DNA from: Hyphomicrobiales bacterium
Lineage (GTDB): Bacteria; Pseudomonadota; Alphaproteobacteria; Rhizobiales; Rhizobiaceae
DNA length: 36,019 nucleotides
NCBI GenBank assembly: GCA_900465665.1
Contig: UBJO01000088.1
Location: forward strand, 1 to 36,019
Direction of reading: 5' to 3'
The position numbers and the translations under genes were made by a program. Shown in pieces: positions 20,262 to 28,033 of the stretch (its first letter is position 1; every line of letters begins with the position of its first letter). The notes beneath the pieces were generated by a model. That model had not been told where the DNA came from and searched no databases. It saw only the letters and a list, made by a program, of their open reading frames with translations.

Positions 20262-20298
20262 AAAAAAACAAAAATCCCGGGCCAAAGACCCGGGATTT
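20262..20298 (-). terminator. rho-independent terminator of the glycine-zipper lipoprotein gene
   Basis: A perfect 10-bp stem (AAATCCCGGG at 20272-20281 with CCCGGGATTT at 20289-20298) and 7-nt loop, followed on the minus strand by a long T-rich tract (20262-20274). It lies 20 nt beyond the stop codon. Confidence 0.92.
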
Positions 20299-20317
20299 GA
20301 AAGGTTTTGGCGAAGGA

Positions 20318-20575
20318 TCAGCCGCGGCAATCGTCGATATAGCGGCGACCATATTCGTCGCGGTAGTAGCACTGGCCGGGCTGTTCGGACACGCGGCCGA
20401 TCAGCGCGCCGGACACGCCGCCGACGGCAGCACCCACAGCCGCACCACGAACATTGCCCGTAACCGCGCCGCCGATGATGGCGCCGGATGCCGCACCTAT
20501 ACCGGCACCCTGTTGTGTCGGCGTGCAGCTTGCAATCGATAGGCCGATAAAGGCCAGCGCAATAATCTTTTTCAT
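20318..20575 (-). CDS. small glycine-zipper lipoprotein
   Basis: An 85-aa precursor. The signal peptide MKKIIALAFIGLSIASC ends in a lipobox-like LSIASC, so cysteine 17 is probably lipidated and the protein anchored in the envelope. The mature part is almost entirely a glycine-zipper membrane-associating segment (GxxxG pattern: GAGIGAASGAIIGGAV, about 24-65), followed by a short tail with two cysteines and YRDEYGRRY. Small lipoproteins with a glycine zipper and a YxDxYGRxY tail are common in rhizobia; function is unknown, with roles in envelope integrity proposed for relatives. The start at 20575 is preferred: AGGAG lies just upstream. It is monocistronic with a strong terminator. Confidence 0.85.
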   Translation of the reverse strand: MKKIIALAFIGLSIASCTPTQQGAGIGAASGAIIGGAVTGNVRGAAVGAAVGGVSGALIGRVSEQPGQCYYRDEYGRRYIDDCRG

Positions 20576-20923
20576 CAATAACTCCTGATTGGTCGCCCAA
20601 GCGGGCGGTGGCCGTCCCTGATTCCTGTCTTTTTTGTAACCTAGACCGCAAACTATGGCGCAAAAAGGGGCAAGCAAGCTCCGCAATCGATTTCAATTGG
20701 TGAGCGGCCGCGAAAATCGACTGGCAAATCGGTCACCAAGAACCATGCGAAGCACCGCGCACAGAGCTGCAATGCGCGATTGATCTGGTCAAGCACGCCA
20801 ATTTCAAATTAAAGTAATTCGAAACTAGGGACGATTTGACGCACATCGTGCTAAATCGGACCCAAAGGGTTGACGTGCAGTCGTCATTGGGCGGAGAACG
20901 CCTGCACGATACTGGAGCATGAG
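20576..20923. other. divergent intergenic region between the lipoprotein gene and hemA
   Basis: Contains the promoters of two divergent genes. Possible hemA promoter elements are TTGATC near 20780 with an AT-rich TCAAAT about 18 nt on, and a TTGACG near 20836 lacking a clear -10; neither is convincing enough to call. No small gene is seen. The stretch at 20795-20825 is distinctly AT-rich. Confidence 0.4.
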
Positions 20924-22138
20924 ATGGATTTCGAAGCATTCTTCAAGAACGAGCTGGAAGGCCTTCACAACGAAGGTCGTTACCGCGTGTTCGCCGATCT
21001 TGAGCGTCACCGCGGCAATTTCCCGCGTGCCACGCGCCACACCCCCGAGGGGCCGAAGGATGTGACCGTCTGGTGTTCCAACGACTATCTCGGCATGGGC
21101 CAGAACCCCAAGGTGATCGAGGCGATGAAGAACGCCATTGATCACTGTGGCGCGGGTGCGGGAGGCACCCGGAATATTTCTGGCACCACGCACTACCACG
21201 TTCTGCTCGAGCGCGAGCTCGCAGATCTGCACGGCAAGGAATCGGCCCTGGTCTTCACCTCGGGTTACGTCTCCAACTGGGCGGCCCTCGGCACGCTCGG
21301 CGCCAAGATCCCCGGCATGATCATCTTCTCGGATGCGCTGAACCACGCATCGATGATCGAGGGCATTCGCTACGCCAAGTGCGATCGCGTCATCTGGAAG
21401 CACAACGACCTGCAGGATCTGGAAGCCAAGCTCGCTGCCGCCGATCCGAAGGCGCCGAAGATGATCGCCTTCGAGAGCGTCTACTCGATGGATGGCGATA
21501 TCGCGCCGATCAAGGAAATCTGCGACCTCGCCGACAAGTACGGCGCCATGACCTATCTCGACGAAGTCCACGCTGTCGGCATGTACGGCCCGCGCGGCGG
21601 CGGCATCGCTGAGCGCGAAGGCCTGATGGACCGCCTGACGGTGATCGAAGGCACGCTCGGCAAGGCCTTCGGCGTCATGGGCGGCTATATCGCGGCATCG
21701 ACTGCGCTCTGCGATTTCATCCGCTCCTTCGCATCCGGCTTCATCTTCACCACGGCACTGCCGCCAGCGCTCGCCGCCGGCGCGGTCGCCTCGATCCAGC
21801 ACCTGAAGGTCAGCCCCTTCGAGCGCGCCCGTCATCAGGACCGCGTTCGCCTGCTCCGCGCCCAGCTCGACAAGGCCGGCATCCCGCATATGCCGAACCC
21901 GAGCCACATCGTGCCGGTCATGGTCGGCGACGCCGCCAAGTGCAAGTGGATCTCGGACCTGCTGCTCGACAACTGCAACGTCTACGTCCAGCCGATCAAT
22001 TACCCGACGGTTCCGGTCAAGACCGAACGCCTGCGCATCACGCCCACGCCGCTGCACACCGATGCCGACATCGAGCATCTGGTGGAAGCGCTGCATTCGC
22101 TGTGGTCGCGCTGCGCACTGGCCCGGCACGTCGCGTAA
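20924..22138 (+). CDS. hemA: 5-aminolevulinate synthase
   Basis: First step of the C4 (Shemin) haem pathway: glycine plus succinyl-CoA give 5-aminolevulinate, using pyridoxal phosphate. The 404-aa protein has the alpha-oxoamine synthase landmarks: GAGAGGTRNISGTTHYH (about 76-92), the cofactor aspartate D213 in TYLDEVHAVG, and the Schiff-base lysine K247 in EGTLGKAFG. The length matches alphaproteobacterial HemA. The ATG at 20924 (MDFEAFF) follows GGAGCATGAG and matches the family N-terminus. In rhizobia this enzyme supplies haem for respiration and symbiosis. It is alone on its strand; downstream is a repeat doublet and convergent dxr. Unlike many hemA promoters, no intact FNR box was found. 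Confidence 0.98.
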   Translation: MDFEAFFKNELEGLHNEGRYRVFADLERHRGNFPRATRHTPEGPKDVTVWCSNDYLGMGQNPKVIEAMKNAIDHCGAGAGGTRNISGTTHYHVLLERELADLHGKESALVFTSGYVSNWAALGTLGAKIPGMIIFSDALNHASMIEGIRYAKCDRVIWKHNDLQDLEAKLAAADPKAPKMIAFESVYSMDGDIAPIKEICDLADKYGAMTYLDEVHAVGMYGPRGGGIAEREGLMDRLTVIEGTLGKAFGVMGGYIAASTALCDFIRSFASGFIFTTALPPALAAGAVASIQHLKVSPFERARHQDRVRLLRAQLDKAGIPHMPNPSHIVPVMVGDAAKCKWISDLLLDNCNVYVQPINYPTVPVKTERLRITPTPLHTDADIEHLVEALHSLWSRCALARHVA

Positions 22139-22234
22139 AGGTACGCTCGACGGCGCCGCACTCTCGGCTTGGAGACGACGGTAGGCAGCGAGAGTCATAA
22201 GCTATTGAAAGAACGCGGAAACCCCACTCGCCGC

Positions 22235-22420
22235 GTCATCCTCGGGCTCGTCCCGAGGATCTAAGCACGTTGCCCGGAATGCAACGGCGCTGGGTGCATG
22301 GAAGAGCGAAGCAAGCTCTTCGCTCTAACGCCAACCCGCGTCTTCTGTCCCGCCAAGTGTCCATCCACGCCGAGCGACGTTGGTCGCTCAGCAGATGCTC
22401 GGCACAAGACCGAGCATGAC
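22235..22420. repeat. REPIN-like element, copy 1
   Basis: Ends in two 28-nt arms (22235-22262 and 22393-22420) that are imperfect reverse complements of each other, and each arm is itself a hairpin. Inside are two more hairpins: AGAGCGAAG facing CTTCGCTCT, and GAGCGAC facing GTCGCTC. This is the architecture of paired REP sequences (REPIN/BIME). Confidence 0.75.
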
Positions 22421-22494
22421 GGCGGTGGGTTTGGGAACGGCTGCGGATAGAGTGGGCATAACCTGTTGAACGAAAACGGCGCCCCACTCTCGGC

Positions 22495-22680
22495 GTCATC
22501 CTCGGCCAACGAGCCGAGGATCTAAGCACGTCGCCGAGAATGCAACGGTGCTGGGTGCATAGAAGGGCGAAGCAAGCTCTTCATTCCGCCGCCAACTCGC
22601 GTCTCCCGCCTCGCCAAGTGTCCACTCACGTCGAGCGATTTGGTCGCTCAGCAGATGCTCGGCACAAGACCGAGCATGAC
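22495..22680. repeat. REPIN-like element, copy 2
   Basis: Same architecture as the first copy, in the same orientation 260 nt on. Arms are 22495-22523 and 22653-22680; the right arm is identical to that of copy 1 while the left arm has changed its loop, keeping the stem (CCTCGGC facing GCCGAGG). The first inner hairpin is degraded, the second kept. Confidence 0.75.
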
Positions 22681-22764
22681 GGCGGCGGGTTTGGGAACGC
22701 CGTAACCTATTCGACGAGAACAATGCCGCACACTCGCGGACTTGGAGACGACCGTCCAGCCCCC

Positions 22765-23958
22765 TCAGGCAGCCTTCTCCCGTGCCACCACCAACACCGC
22801 AGCCCGCTGCCGGGCTTCTTTGTCGACGGCGAACACATCGTCCATCGTCGCGGCCTCGGGCAGATGCGCCAGCTGGTCCATCACCGTCTCGGTCACATCG
22901 GCCATGGCGAGGAAAGACAGGCGACCGGCGATGAAGGCTTCCAGCGCCACTTCCTTTGCCGCGTTCAAAACAGCGCCCTGCACGCCACCGCGCGTCATCG
23001 CAAGGCGGGCGAGCCGCAGCGCCGGAAAGCGCGTCTCGTCGGGTGCCTCGAAATCCAGCCGCGCCAGCTTGGCGAAATCGAGCCGCTCGATCGGCAGGTT
23101 CGGCCGGCGCGGATGCGCCAGCGCGTAGCCGATCGCGGTGCGCATGTCCGGCGCGCCGAGCTGCGCCAGCACCGAACCATCGGTATAGCCCACCATCGAA
23201 TGGATCACCGATTGCGGATGCACGATGACCTCGATCTGCTCAGGCGTCAGCCCGAACAGGTGCTTGGCCTCGATCATCTCGAGCGCCTTGTTGAACATCG
23301 AGGCGCTGTCGATCGAGATCTTCAGACCCATCGACCAGTTCGGATGCGCACGCGCCGTCTCCACGGTCACACCGGCCATCTCCTCCAGCGAGGCGTTGCG
23401 GAACGGTCCGCCCGACGCCGTCAGGATGATGCGCTCCACGGCATGGCGCTGGTTTTCCTCCAGCACCTGGAAGATCGCATTGTGCTCGCTGTCGACAGGC
23501 AGGAGCTTGCCGCCGCCACGCCGTACGGATTGTACGAAGAGATCACCGGCGGACACCAGGCATTCCTTGTTGGCGAGTGCGATATCGGCGCCCTTGCGGG
23601 CCGCGGCCAGCGTCGGCGCAAGACCCGCCGTCCCGACGATCGCCGCCATCACCCACTCGGCCTCAAGGTCGGCGGCTTCCATCAGGCCTGATTGACCGGC
23701 GGCAACCGCGATCCCGCTTCCCGACAGCGCGCTCTTCAGCGCCTCGTAATGGCTGTCACTCGCCGTCACCGCGAGTTTGGCACCGGCCGCGCGCGCCTGC
23801 TGCGCCAAAAGATCGACGTTCTCGTTGCCCGTCAGCACGGAGATTTCGAAGTTTTCGAGACCACCCAGATGCTTCACCACATCGAGCGTGTTCTGCCCGA
23901 TCGAGCCGGTCGAACCGAAGATGGAGAGGCGCCGAGGCCCGTTTCTGCCCGTGATCAT
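22765..23958 (-). CDS. dxr: 1-deoxy-D-xylulose 5-phosphate reductoisomerase
   Basis: Second enzyme of the non-mevalonate isoprenoid pathway: rearranges and reduces deoxyxylulose phosphate to methylerythritol phosphate with NADPH and a divalent metal. The 397 aa include the nucleotide-binding GSTGSIG (about 15-21), the metal/substrate motif LPVDSEHNAIFQ in the middle, ASGGPF, and the NADPH/substrate segment GAPDMRTAIGYALA. All are as in functional enzymes. The ATG at 23958 places the glycine motif at the expected distance; an in-frame extension to 24132 looks non-coding. It is convergent with hemA and divergent from the next gene. It appears alone, though dxr is often near the uppS-cdsA genes in other bacteria. 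Confidence 0.96.
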   Translation of the reverse strand: MITGRNGPRRLSIFGSTGSIGQNTLDVVKHLGGLENFEISVLTGNENVDLLAQQARAAGAKLAVTASDSHYEALKSALSGSGIAVAAGQSGLMEAADLEAEWVMAAIVGTAGLAPTLAAARKGADIALANKECLVSAGDLFVQSVRRGGGKLLPVDSEHNAIFQVLEENQRHAVERIILTASGGPFRNASLEEMAGVTVETARAHPNWSMGLKISIDSASMFNKALEMIEAKHLFGLTPEQIEVIVHPQSVIHSMVGYTDGSVLAQLGAPDMRTAIGYALAHPRRPNLPIERLDFAKLARLDFEAPDETRFPALRLARLAMTRGGVQGAVLNAAKEVALEAFIAGRLSFLAMADVTETVMDQLAHLPEAATMDDVFAVDKEARQRAAVLVVAREKAA

Positions 23959-24308
23959 GCGCGATTTTGCCTGCGTTCCGTCATTTCCCTCGGCTCTACA
24001 GGGGATTGGAATGACCGGCAAGTGTGCAGTGCAGCAGATTTTTGGGCCTAAGGGGTTTACATCCCCGCCGGTCGATGTGATCCTGACAACAATCCTCAGG
24101 GATAGGAGCATTGGCAATCGTATCGGTTGCAATTTTCAAGCTCCGGCGGCGCCAATTTCGCGCCCGCTTCCGTATCCGCGCCAAAGGCCGGACGCGATAA
24201 AAACCAGAACGAGATGTCGGGTTTGCAAGGCGAAATCCTGCGCGCTTTCGTGCGTTTCCGCTTCAAGCCCGCATCGACCAGAAGACCCTGACCGTTACGA
24301 AGGGACAA
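23959..24308. other. intergenic region between dxr and the next plus-strand gene
   Basis: About 350 nt with promoters for two divergent genes expected. Open frames cross it on both strands but lack start signals and composition of real genes. I see no clear RNA gene, repeat or well-spaced promoter pair. Confidence 0.4.
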
Positions 24309-24965
24309 ATGGCCATGAAAGCGACAAGCAGTTTATTGCTTCTGCCCGCCGCGCTCATTTCATTCGCACCGCGCGTCCACGCGGAAAACCTCGTCATCTG
24401 GACACCCGTGAAAGTGTCCGAACGCTCCTACAAGGCAACAATGGGCTTTCGCCTGCCCGCCGAATGGGAAACCAGCGCCGGCGCCGATATCGGCCTTGCG
24501 GCATCGAAGGGCGGCGTGCTGCTCGGCGGTTCCGAACAGGCCTCGCTCTGGGGCAAGATCACCAAGGTCAGCGTCACGCCCGCCGCCCGCGCAGAGCGCT
24601 CGGCGAGCGTGCGCGTCGATACCTTGAGGGGCAGCGGCGCGCTTATGCTCAGCCGTTCCCGCAGCTGGATCTTCTCCGACTCGCTGGACATGGTCTCGAC
24701 CCGCTTCGTGCAGGTCCGTTACGACGCCATCGACACCCGCCAGACATCCGTCGACACCTCGCAAGCGCTAAAGCTGATCCAGCCCTGGACCGGCACCTCG
24801 CTCTCTGCGGCCGCCACCGTGTCGGGCTTCAATGGCGATGTGACGAGTTCGCTGGCGCTGAACCAGCTGATCCTCCCCGACCTTAATTTGAGCGCAACAA
24901 TCAGCAATCCTGGATCCTCCACCCGCTCGGGAAGCATCAACCTGAACTACCGGGTCAGCTGGTGA
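24309..24965 (+). CDS. secreted beta-rich protein, function unknown
   Basis: A 218-aa product with a clear signal peptide (cleavage likely after VHA at about 26, before ENLVIW). The mature part alternates short hydrophobic strands and turns rich in S, T, G, and ends in aromatic residues (NLNYRVSW), a pattern seen in outer-membrane or extracellular beta proteins. No family is recognised. GAAGGGA a few bases before the ATG supports the start; a second ATG two codons later is also usable. It heads a short run of small envelope genes, but orientation changes in the run argue against one operon. Confidence 0.75.
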   Translation: MAMKATSSLLLLPAALISFAPRVHAENLVIWTPVKVSERSYKATMGFRLPAEWETSAGADIGLAASKGGVLLGGSEQASLWGKITKVSVTPAARAERSASVRVDTLRGSGALMLSRSRSWIFSDSLDMVSTRFVQVRYDAIDTRQTSVDTSQALKLIQPWTGTSLSAAATVSGFNGDVTSSLALNQLILPDLNLSATISNPGSSTRSGSINLNYRVSW

Positions 24966-25027
24966 CCGCGCACGCGGCGAAGGCGACACAAGGTTTCTTA
25001 ATCGGATGGGAGAAAGGAAGGCATGAC

Positions 25028-25315
25028 ATGGCAAGTTACGAGATATCACCGTCCGCGCGAAAGACTGATATAAGCGAAGAGGCAGCGCTGACAGCGGATG
25101 TATCGACCGCGCTGGCGGTCGCCAGCGGCTTCGACGCATCGCACATCGCGGTGTCAGTCGAGCAAGACGAGATCGTCCTGACTGGACTGGTCGCGACCAA
25201 GGCGGACCTCGCCAGCGCCATCATCGTCGCCGAGACGACGGCGAGCGATCACACTGTTCGCAATCGCATTGTCGTCGCGCAGTCAGTGCTCGACAACCTC
25301 GGCGAAGCCGTCTGA
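25028..25315 (+). CDS. BON-domain-like small protein
   Basis: A 95-aa protein with no signal peptide. The middle and C-terminal half (DISEEAALTADVSTALAV, then VSVEQDEIVLTGLVATKADL, then DHTVRNRIVV) have the helix-strand-strand order of BON domains, which are thought to bind phospholipids or act in osmotic stress response (OsmY and relatives). The start is fixed by a good AAGGAAGG 6 nt upstream. It follows the secreted protein in the same direction by 62 nt, so the two may be co-transcribed. Confidence 0.75.
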   Translation: MASYEISPSARKTDISEEAALTADVSTALAVASGFDASHIAVSVEQDEIVLTGLVATKADLASAIIVAETTASDHTVRNRIVVAQSVLDNLGEAV

Positions 25316-25318
25316 GCA

Positions 25319-25468
25319 TCAACCGGCGAAGCGTTCCATCAGGAAGCCCGAGGCGACACGGTCCGTCTTCTGCGTCGTGACGGGGCCGCTCGGCTGGTAG
25401 CTGACGGCGATGAGAAGGCCGCCGATCAAGAGATAGGCAACCGCGAGCATTGAGAGTTTCATGGTCAT
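25319..25468 (-). CDS. 49-residue membrane protein
   Basis: One hydrophobic span (about residues 8-23: AVAYLLIGGLLIAVSY) followed by a short polar tail. AAAGGAGACC upstream of the ATG at 25468 is a strong ribosome site and makes this a credible small gene; an ATG two codons on is an alternative. It converges with the BON-domain gene, with only 3 nt between stops. No family recognised. Confidence 0.6.
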   Translation of the reverse strand: MTMKLSMLAVAYLLIGGLLIAVSYQPSGPVTTQKTDRVASGFLMERFAG

Positions 25469-25552
25469 GAGCTTGGTCTCCTTTGACCAGAACAACGCGA
25501 CGATCGGCCGTAGGTTCCCTTCCCGAAATGGGCCATCCACACGGCACCCACG

Positions 25553-25586
25553 AAACGAAAAAGCCGCCCCTGACGGGACGGCTTTT
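25553..25586 (-). terminator. rho-independent terminator of the DUF992 gene
   Basis: Stem AAAAGCCGCCCC (25559-25570) and GGGACGGCTTTT (25575-25586) with one mismatch and a 4-nt loop, followed on the minus strand by a T-rich tract. It lies about 20 nt after the stop codon. Confidence 0.88.
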
Positions 25587-25608
25587 CCATTGAAATCAAA
25601 TGATAAAA

Positions 25609-26121
25609 TCAGCCGGCTGGCGTAAGCGTGACCGAGGTGCCGGTTGCAGCAACGTTGAGGCCGAGCTGACCGGTGACGCTGATGGTCTGCAGCTGGATCG
25701 ATCCGGCGGTGCCGCCGAACAGCACGTTGGCGCCGACGCCACCGGCAAGCGTGGCTTCAGCGGTGATGCCCTGGTAGAGGCCGCCGAGCGAACCGCGGTG
25801 ATAGCCGGCGGTCGGAGCAAAGACGGCCCAGACGAGACGGCCGCGCGTAGTGAAGCCGAGGTCGACGCCCATCTTGCGGATGGTGCCGCTGTAGCGATCG
25901 ACGGAGCCGCGCGTACCGTTGAAGACGCAATCGACGGACTTCGCCGAACCCAAGACGTAGCCGACACCGCCGCCGACGTCGCAGGTCAGAACGCCGATCT
26001 TGACGCCATCGCGCTGATCCGGCTCCTCATAAGTCGTCACGAGATCCGCTGCCGCCACCGAAGTGGCGAAGACTTGAGCCAGCGAGGCTGCTGCGACGAT
26101 CGATGCGATTGTCTTGTTCAT
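25609..26121 (-). CDS. DUF992 family secreted protein
   Basis: A 170-aa precursor with a signal peptide (MNKTIASIVAAASL..., cleavage likely after VAA near 25). The mature part matches the DUF992 pattern as I know it: KIGVLTCDVGGGVGYVLGSAK near the start, the IRKMGVDLGFT and LVWAVFAPT segments, then ANVLFGG and the closing QLGLNVAATGTSVTLTPAG. Two conserved cysteines (in LTC and DCVF) may form a disulphide. The family is common in alphaproteobacteria, usually periplasmic, with no known function. AAGGAGACCACA before the ATG is a strong ribosome site. A strong terminator follows, so it is monocistronic. Confidence 0.88.
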   Translation of the reverse strand: MNKTIASIVAAASLAQVFATSVAAADLVTTYEEPDQRDGVKIGVLTCDVGGGVGYVLGSAKSVDCVFNGTRGSVDRYSGTIRKMGVDLGFTTRGRLVWAVFAPTAGYHRGSLGGLYQGITAEATLAGGVGANVLFGGTAGSIQLQTISVTGQLGLNVAATGTSVTLTPAG

Positions 26122-26424
26122 TGTGGTCTCCTTAGTATCCTGACGAAAAACATAGTGCCTTGTTATAACTTACCAACCCCGGCTGTATGAACAAAATTAA
26201 CAAATGCTCAAAAGCAAATGTATGGGGTTTGATTCGCTACATGCATCCCGATTTCTGGCTGATTTCGGGCGTCAATCAGGCGGCGCCTGAATAAATCCCT
26301 GTTATCGCCTGTTGTTCCACCGTCATCACGCGTTCTTGTCTTCCGAAGTGAAGGCGAGCTGACAGTTTCGCGCACAAAAAGGGACCCCGGACTGAACCCG
26401 GGATCCATGATCGCAATGCGATGA
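26122..26424. other. intergenic region between two secreted-protein genes
   Basis: Upstream of the DUF992 gene, on the minus strand, are TTGGTA, 16 nt and TATGTT (about 26150-26177), a possible promoter, as well as a TTATAA; I cannot decide between them. The rest, apart from the terminator entry, shows no gene. Confidence 0.35.
26375..26406 (-). terminator. rho-independent terminator of the low-complexity secreted protein gene
   Basis: Stem GGACCCCGG (26382-26390) and CCGGGATCC (26398-26406) with one mismatch, followed on the minus strand by CCTTTTTG. It begins about 20 nt past the stop codon at 26425. Confidence 0.8.
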
Positions 26425-26778
26425 TTACTTGAAGTCGGGGCATGCCTCGCTCTCGGAAGCGCCGCTATTGCCGCCCTGGGCGGCGGTCGTCCCCGGCATC
26501 GGCTGCGCCGGGCAGCGCGTGCGGTCGACGGTCCCTGTCGTGTTGGTGTTCGGCCCCGTGCTCATCGTGCCGGGGGTGGTGCTGTAGGTGGCGTTCGGAT
26601 CGACCACCGTTGGCGATGTTCCAGTCGTATTCGGAGCATCCGCGTTTGCGCCACCGCCGCTATCGACCGTGCTGCTGCCGATCGTCGAACCTGCCGGGCT
26701 CGGGTTTGACTGAGCCATTGCCCCGCCTGTTGCCAGACCAAGTGCCAGGATCGATGCCGCGATCAGTTTCGCTTTCAT
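26425..26778 (-). CDS. low-complexity secreted protein, Thr/Asn/Gly-rich
   Basis: A 117-aa precursor with a clean signal peptide (MKAKLIAASILALGLATGG, cut after AMA or nearby). The mature part of about 90 aa is almost entirely threonine, serine, asparagine, glycine and proline, with two cysteines near the end (RTRC and EACPDFK). It is probably disordered and periplasmic or released; no function can be read. AAGGAG upstream fixes the start at 26778; the frame extends 12 codons further without a ribosome site. Similar short proteins of this type are seen in Rhizobium and relatives, and are often confused with cell-wall structural proteins. Confidence 0.75.
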   Translation of the reverse strand: MKAKLIAASILALGLATGGAMAQSNPSPAGSTIGSSTVDSGGGANADAPNTTGTSPTVVDPNATYSTTPGTMSTGPNTNTTGTVDRTRCPAQPMPGTTAAQGGNSGASESEACPDFK

Positions 26779-26865
26779 GATGCTTCTCCTTCGCTGTTGC
26801 TTACCGGTGGTCAACGAAGGAGAATCGTCATCGTTCCATAAAAAGCGTCCCGGGCTCCGTGACGC

Positions 26866-27744
26866 TCAAGCTGCCATGTCGTCGTCGAGAGGCCGGTTGT
26901 CCTGCGTGTTAAGGGGTACCGCTCTTTTGCGGCGACCGGTAAGAGCCGCCAGACGATAGGCCGCCAGCCGCGATGCCCGATGCACGACACGTGCAATCTC
27001 CAGACCCGCGCGATAAACATAGACGGGGTAGCGTTGCCCGAGCGGAAGCCGGAAGCGCCGTCCCTGCTGGATGTCGGACGGAAAACCCGCTTCCTGCGAG
27101 ATCGGCACCGGCGAAACGAACATGCCGTGCAACCCATCGAAGAATTCGAGATCGAAGGCGATATCGTAGGGCAGCTTCATCGGCACGAGATCTCTACAAA
27201 TCCACTCCGCCGCTTTCCGGTTGATAAGGTAGGCGCCGGACCCTTTTTCGCGCGTCAGCGAAATCGCCAGCGAACGTGTCTGCGATAACGGAGCTACGGG
27301 AAACTTGCGGCCGTCGTTGACGCTCGAAAGACGCAGCACGTCCCAATGCTCGTGCTCGGCGAGCGCCTCGCCGATCACCACGGCGAGATTGTCGGGCAGC
27401 ACCAGATCGTCCTCCAGGATCAATGCGTAGTCGTGCGTCGATTGGAGGAGCCGCTCGGCGCAGGCCACGTGGCTCAAATAGCAGCCGACCTCTCCCGGAT
27501 TGGTCATGCGACCGTGGCGGCGGCGGAAACCGGCTTCATCATAGCTGGCGATCGGAAAATCGAGTGCACGGCCATCCACCGCCGCGATGCGCTCGAATGG
27601 CAGGCCAAGCCTGTGCAGCTGTTCCACCATCGACTGGAGCCGCGCTTCCGCCCGGTCGAGATTGATCAGCAATGTGAGAAAGGACCGTTCATGCCTCACA
27701 TCGGCGCGAACGAACGCCGTAGCGCTAGAGAGCACTTCACCCAT
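26866..27744 (-). CDS. family 25 glycosyltransferase (LPS/LOS biosynthesis type)
   Basis: Cytoplasmic or membrane-associated sugar transferase of 292 aa. GT25 features: LLINLDRAEARL near the start (25-36), GLPFERIAAVDGR (47-59), NPGEVGCYLSHV (82-93) and the acidic triad ILEDDLVL (E111 D112 D113) that binds the metal-nucleotide sugar. The family adds galactose or related sugars to lipooligosaccharide, or glycosylates proteins. It lies downstream of the RTX glycanase operon on the same strand but about 290 nt away with hairpins between, so it is probably a separate unit. Donor and acceptor cannot be inferred. Confidence 0.88.
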   Translation of the reverse strand: MGEVLSSATAFVRADVRHERSFLTLLINLDRAEARLQSMVEQLHRLGLPFERIAAVDGRALDFPIASYDEAGFRRRHGRMTNPGEVGCYLSHVACAERLLQSTHDYALILEDDLVLPDNLAVVIGEALAEHEHWDVLRLSSVNDGRKFPVAPLSQTRSLAISLTREKGSGAYLINRKAAEWICRDLVPMKLPYDIAFDLEFFDGLHGMFVSPVPISQEAGFPSDIQQGRRFRLPLGQRYPVYVYRAGLEIARVVHRASRLAAYRLAALTGRRKRAVPLNTQDNRPLDDDMAA

Positions 27745-28032
27745 CGATTATCCCCAAGGCCTTATCGAGCCTACCCAATGTCACTTACGGCTTGGGACAA
27801 CGTCGACTTATACGCCTCGGATGCACGGCCAGTGTGCGCCGTGCTTGCCGGAATTTCCCGTCACATTCAAGTGTAGTCTCGAACCTGAAAACGAGAAATA
27901 CATGAATAATACTGAAAATTATCCACTTTCACCAAGGATGCGACAATAAACGACAGTTTTGTGACAGTACAGATGAAATTTCCGGATGCGAGGTCCGGAA
28001 ACTTCAATTTCAAGCTTAGCGGCTGCAGCCGC
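27745..28032. other. intergenic region between the GT25 gene and the glycanase operon
   Basis: The right third holds two hairpins (separate entries). The left part, just upstream of the GT25 gene, should contain its promoter but shows no well-spaced pair. No gene seen. The stretch 27880-27970 is relatively AT-rich. Confidence 0.35.
27979..28001 (-). terminator. possible terminator hairpin after the GH16 gene
   Basis: An 8-bp stem TTTCCGGA/TCCGGAAA with 7-nt loop, followed on the minus strand by a short run with three T. A second hairpin-like palindrome precedes it. Moderate support. Confidence 0.5.
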
Positions 28033-28033
28033 T
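28018..28033. repeat. 16-nt perfect palindrome at the glycanase stop codon
   Basis: AGCGGCTGCAGCCGCT is self-complementary and touches the stop codon of the GH16 gene. It can form a short stem or bind a dimeric protein; it could form part of the transcription end signal. Confidence 0.45.

Larger units (their letters stand above)
22156..22754. repeat. tandem doublet of about 255-bp hairpin-rich elements with flanking direct repeat
   Basis: Two related units start at about 22222 and 22482 (period 260) and fill most of the gap between hemA and dxr. A shorter motif that reads about GCCGCACTCTCGG then CTTGGAGACGAC occurs before the first unit (about 22156) and after the second (about 22724), so the doublet is flanked by direct repeats. 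Units are partly degenerate relative to each other. No coding frame is credible. Confidence 0.8.

Noticed and set aside
20780..20795. possible FNR/FixK box (TTGA and TCAA half-sites) upstream of hemA
   Set aside because: The half-sites are 5 nt apart where the consensus needs TTGAT-N4-ATCAA, so spacing and flanking bases do not fit.
20825..22198. 457-aa minus-strand frame opposite hemA
   Set aside because: HemA has all catalytic residues; the antisense product has no family features.
22156..22754. CRISPR array
   Set aside because: Only two long units with internal hairpins; no short repeats with unique spacers and no cas genes nearby.
23777..24886. 369-aa plus-strand frame from inside dxr through the next gene
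   Set aside because: It overlaps two better-supported genes in other frames and lacks a ribosome site.
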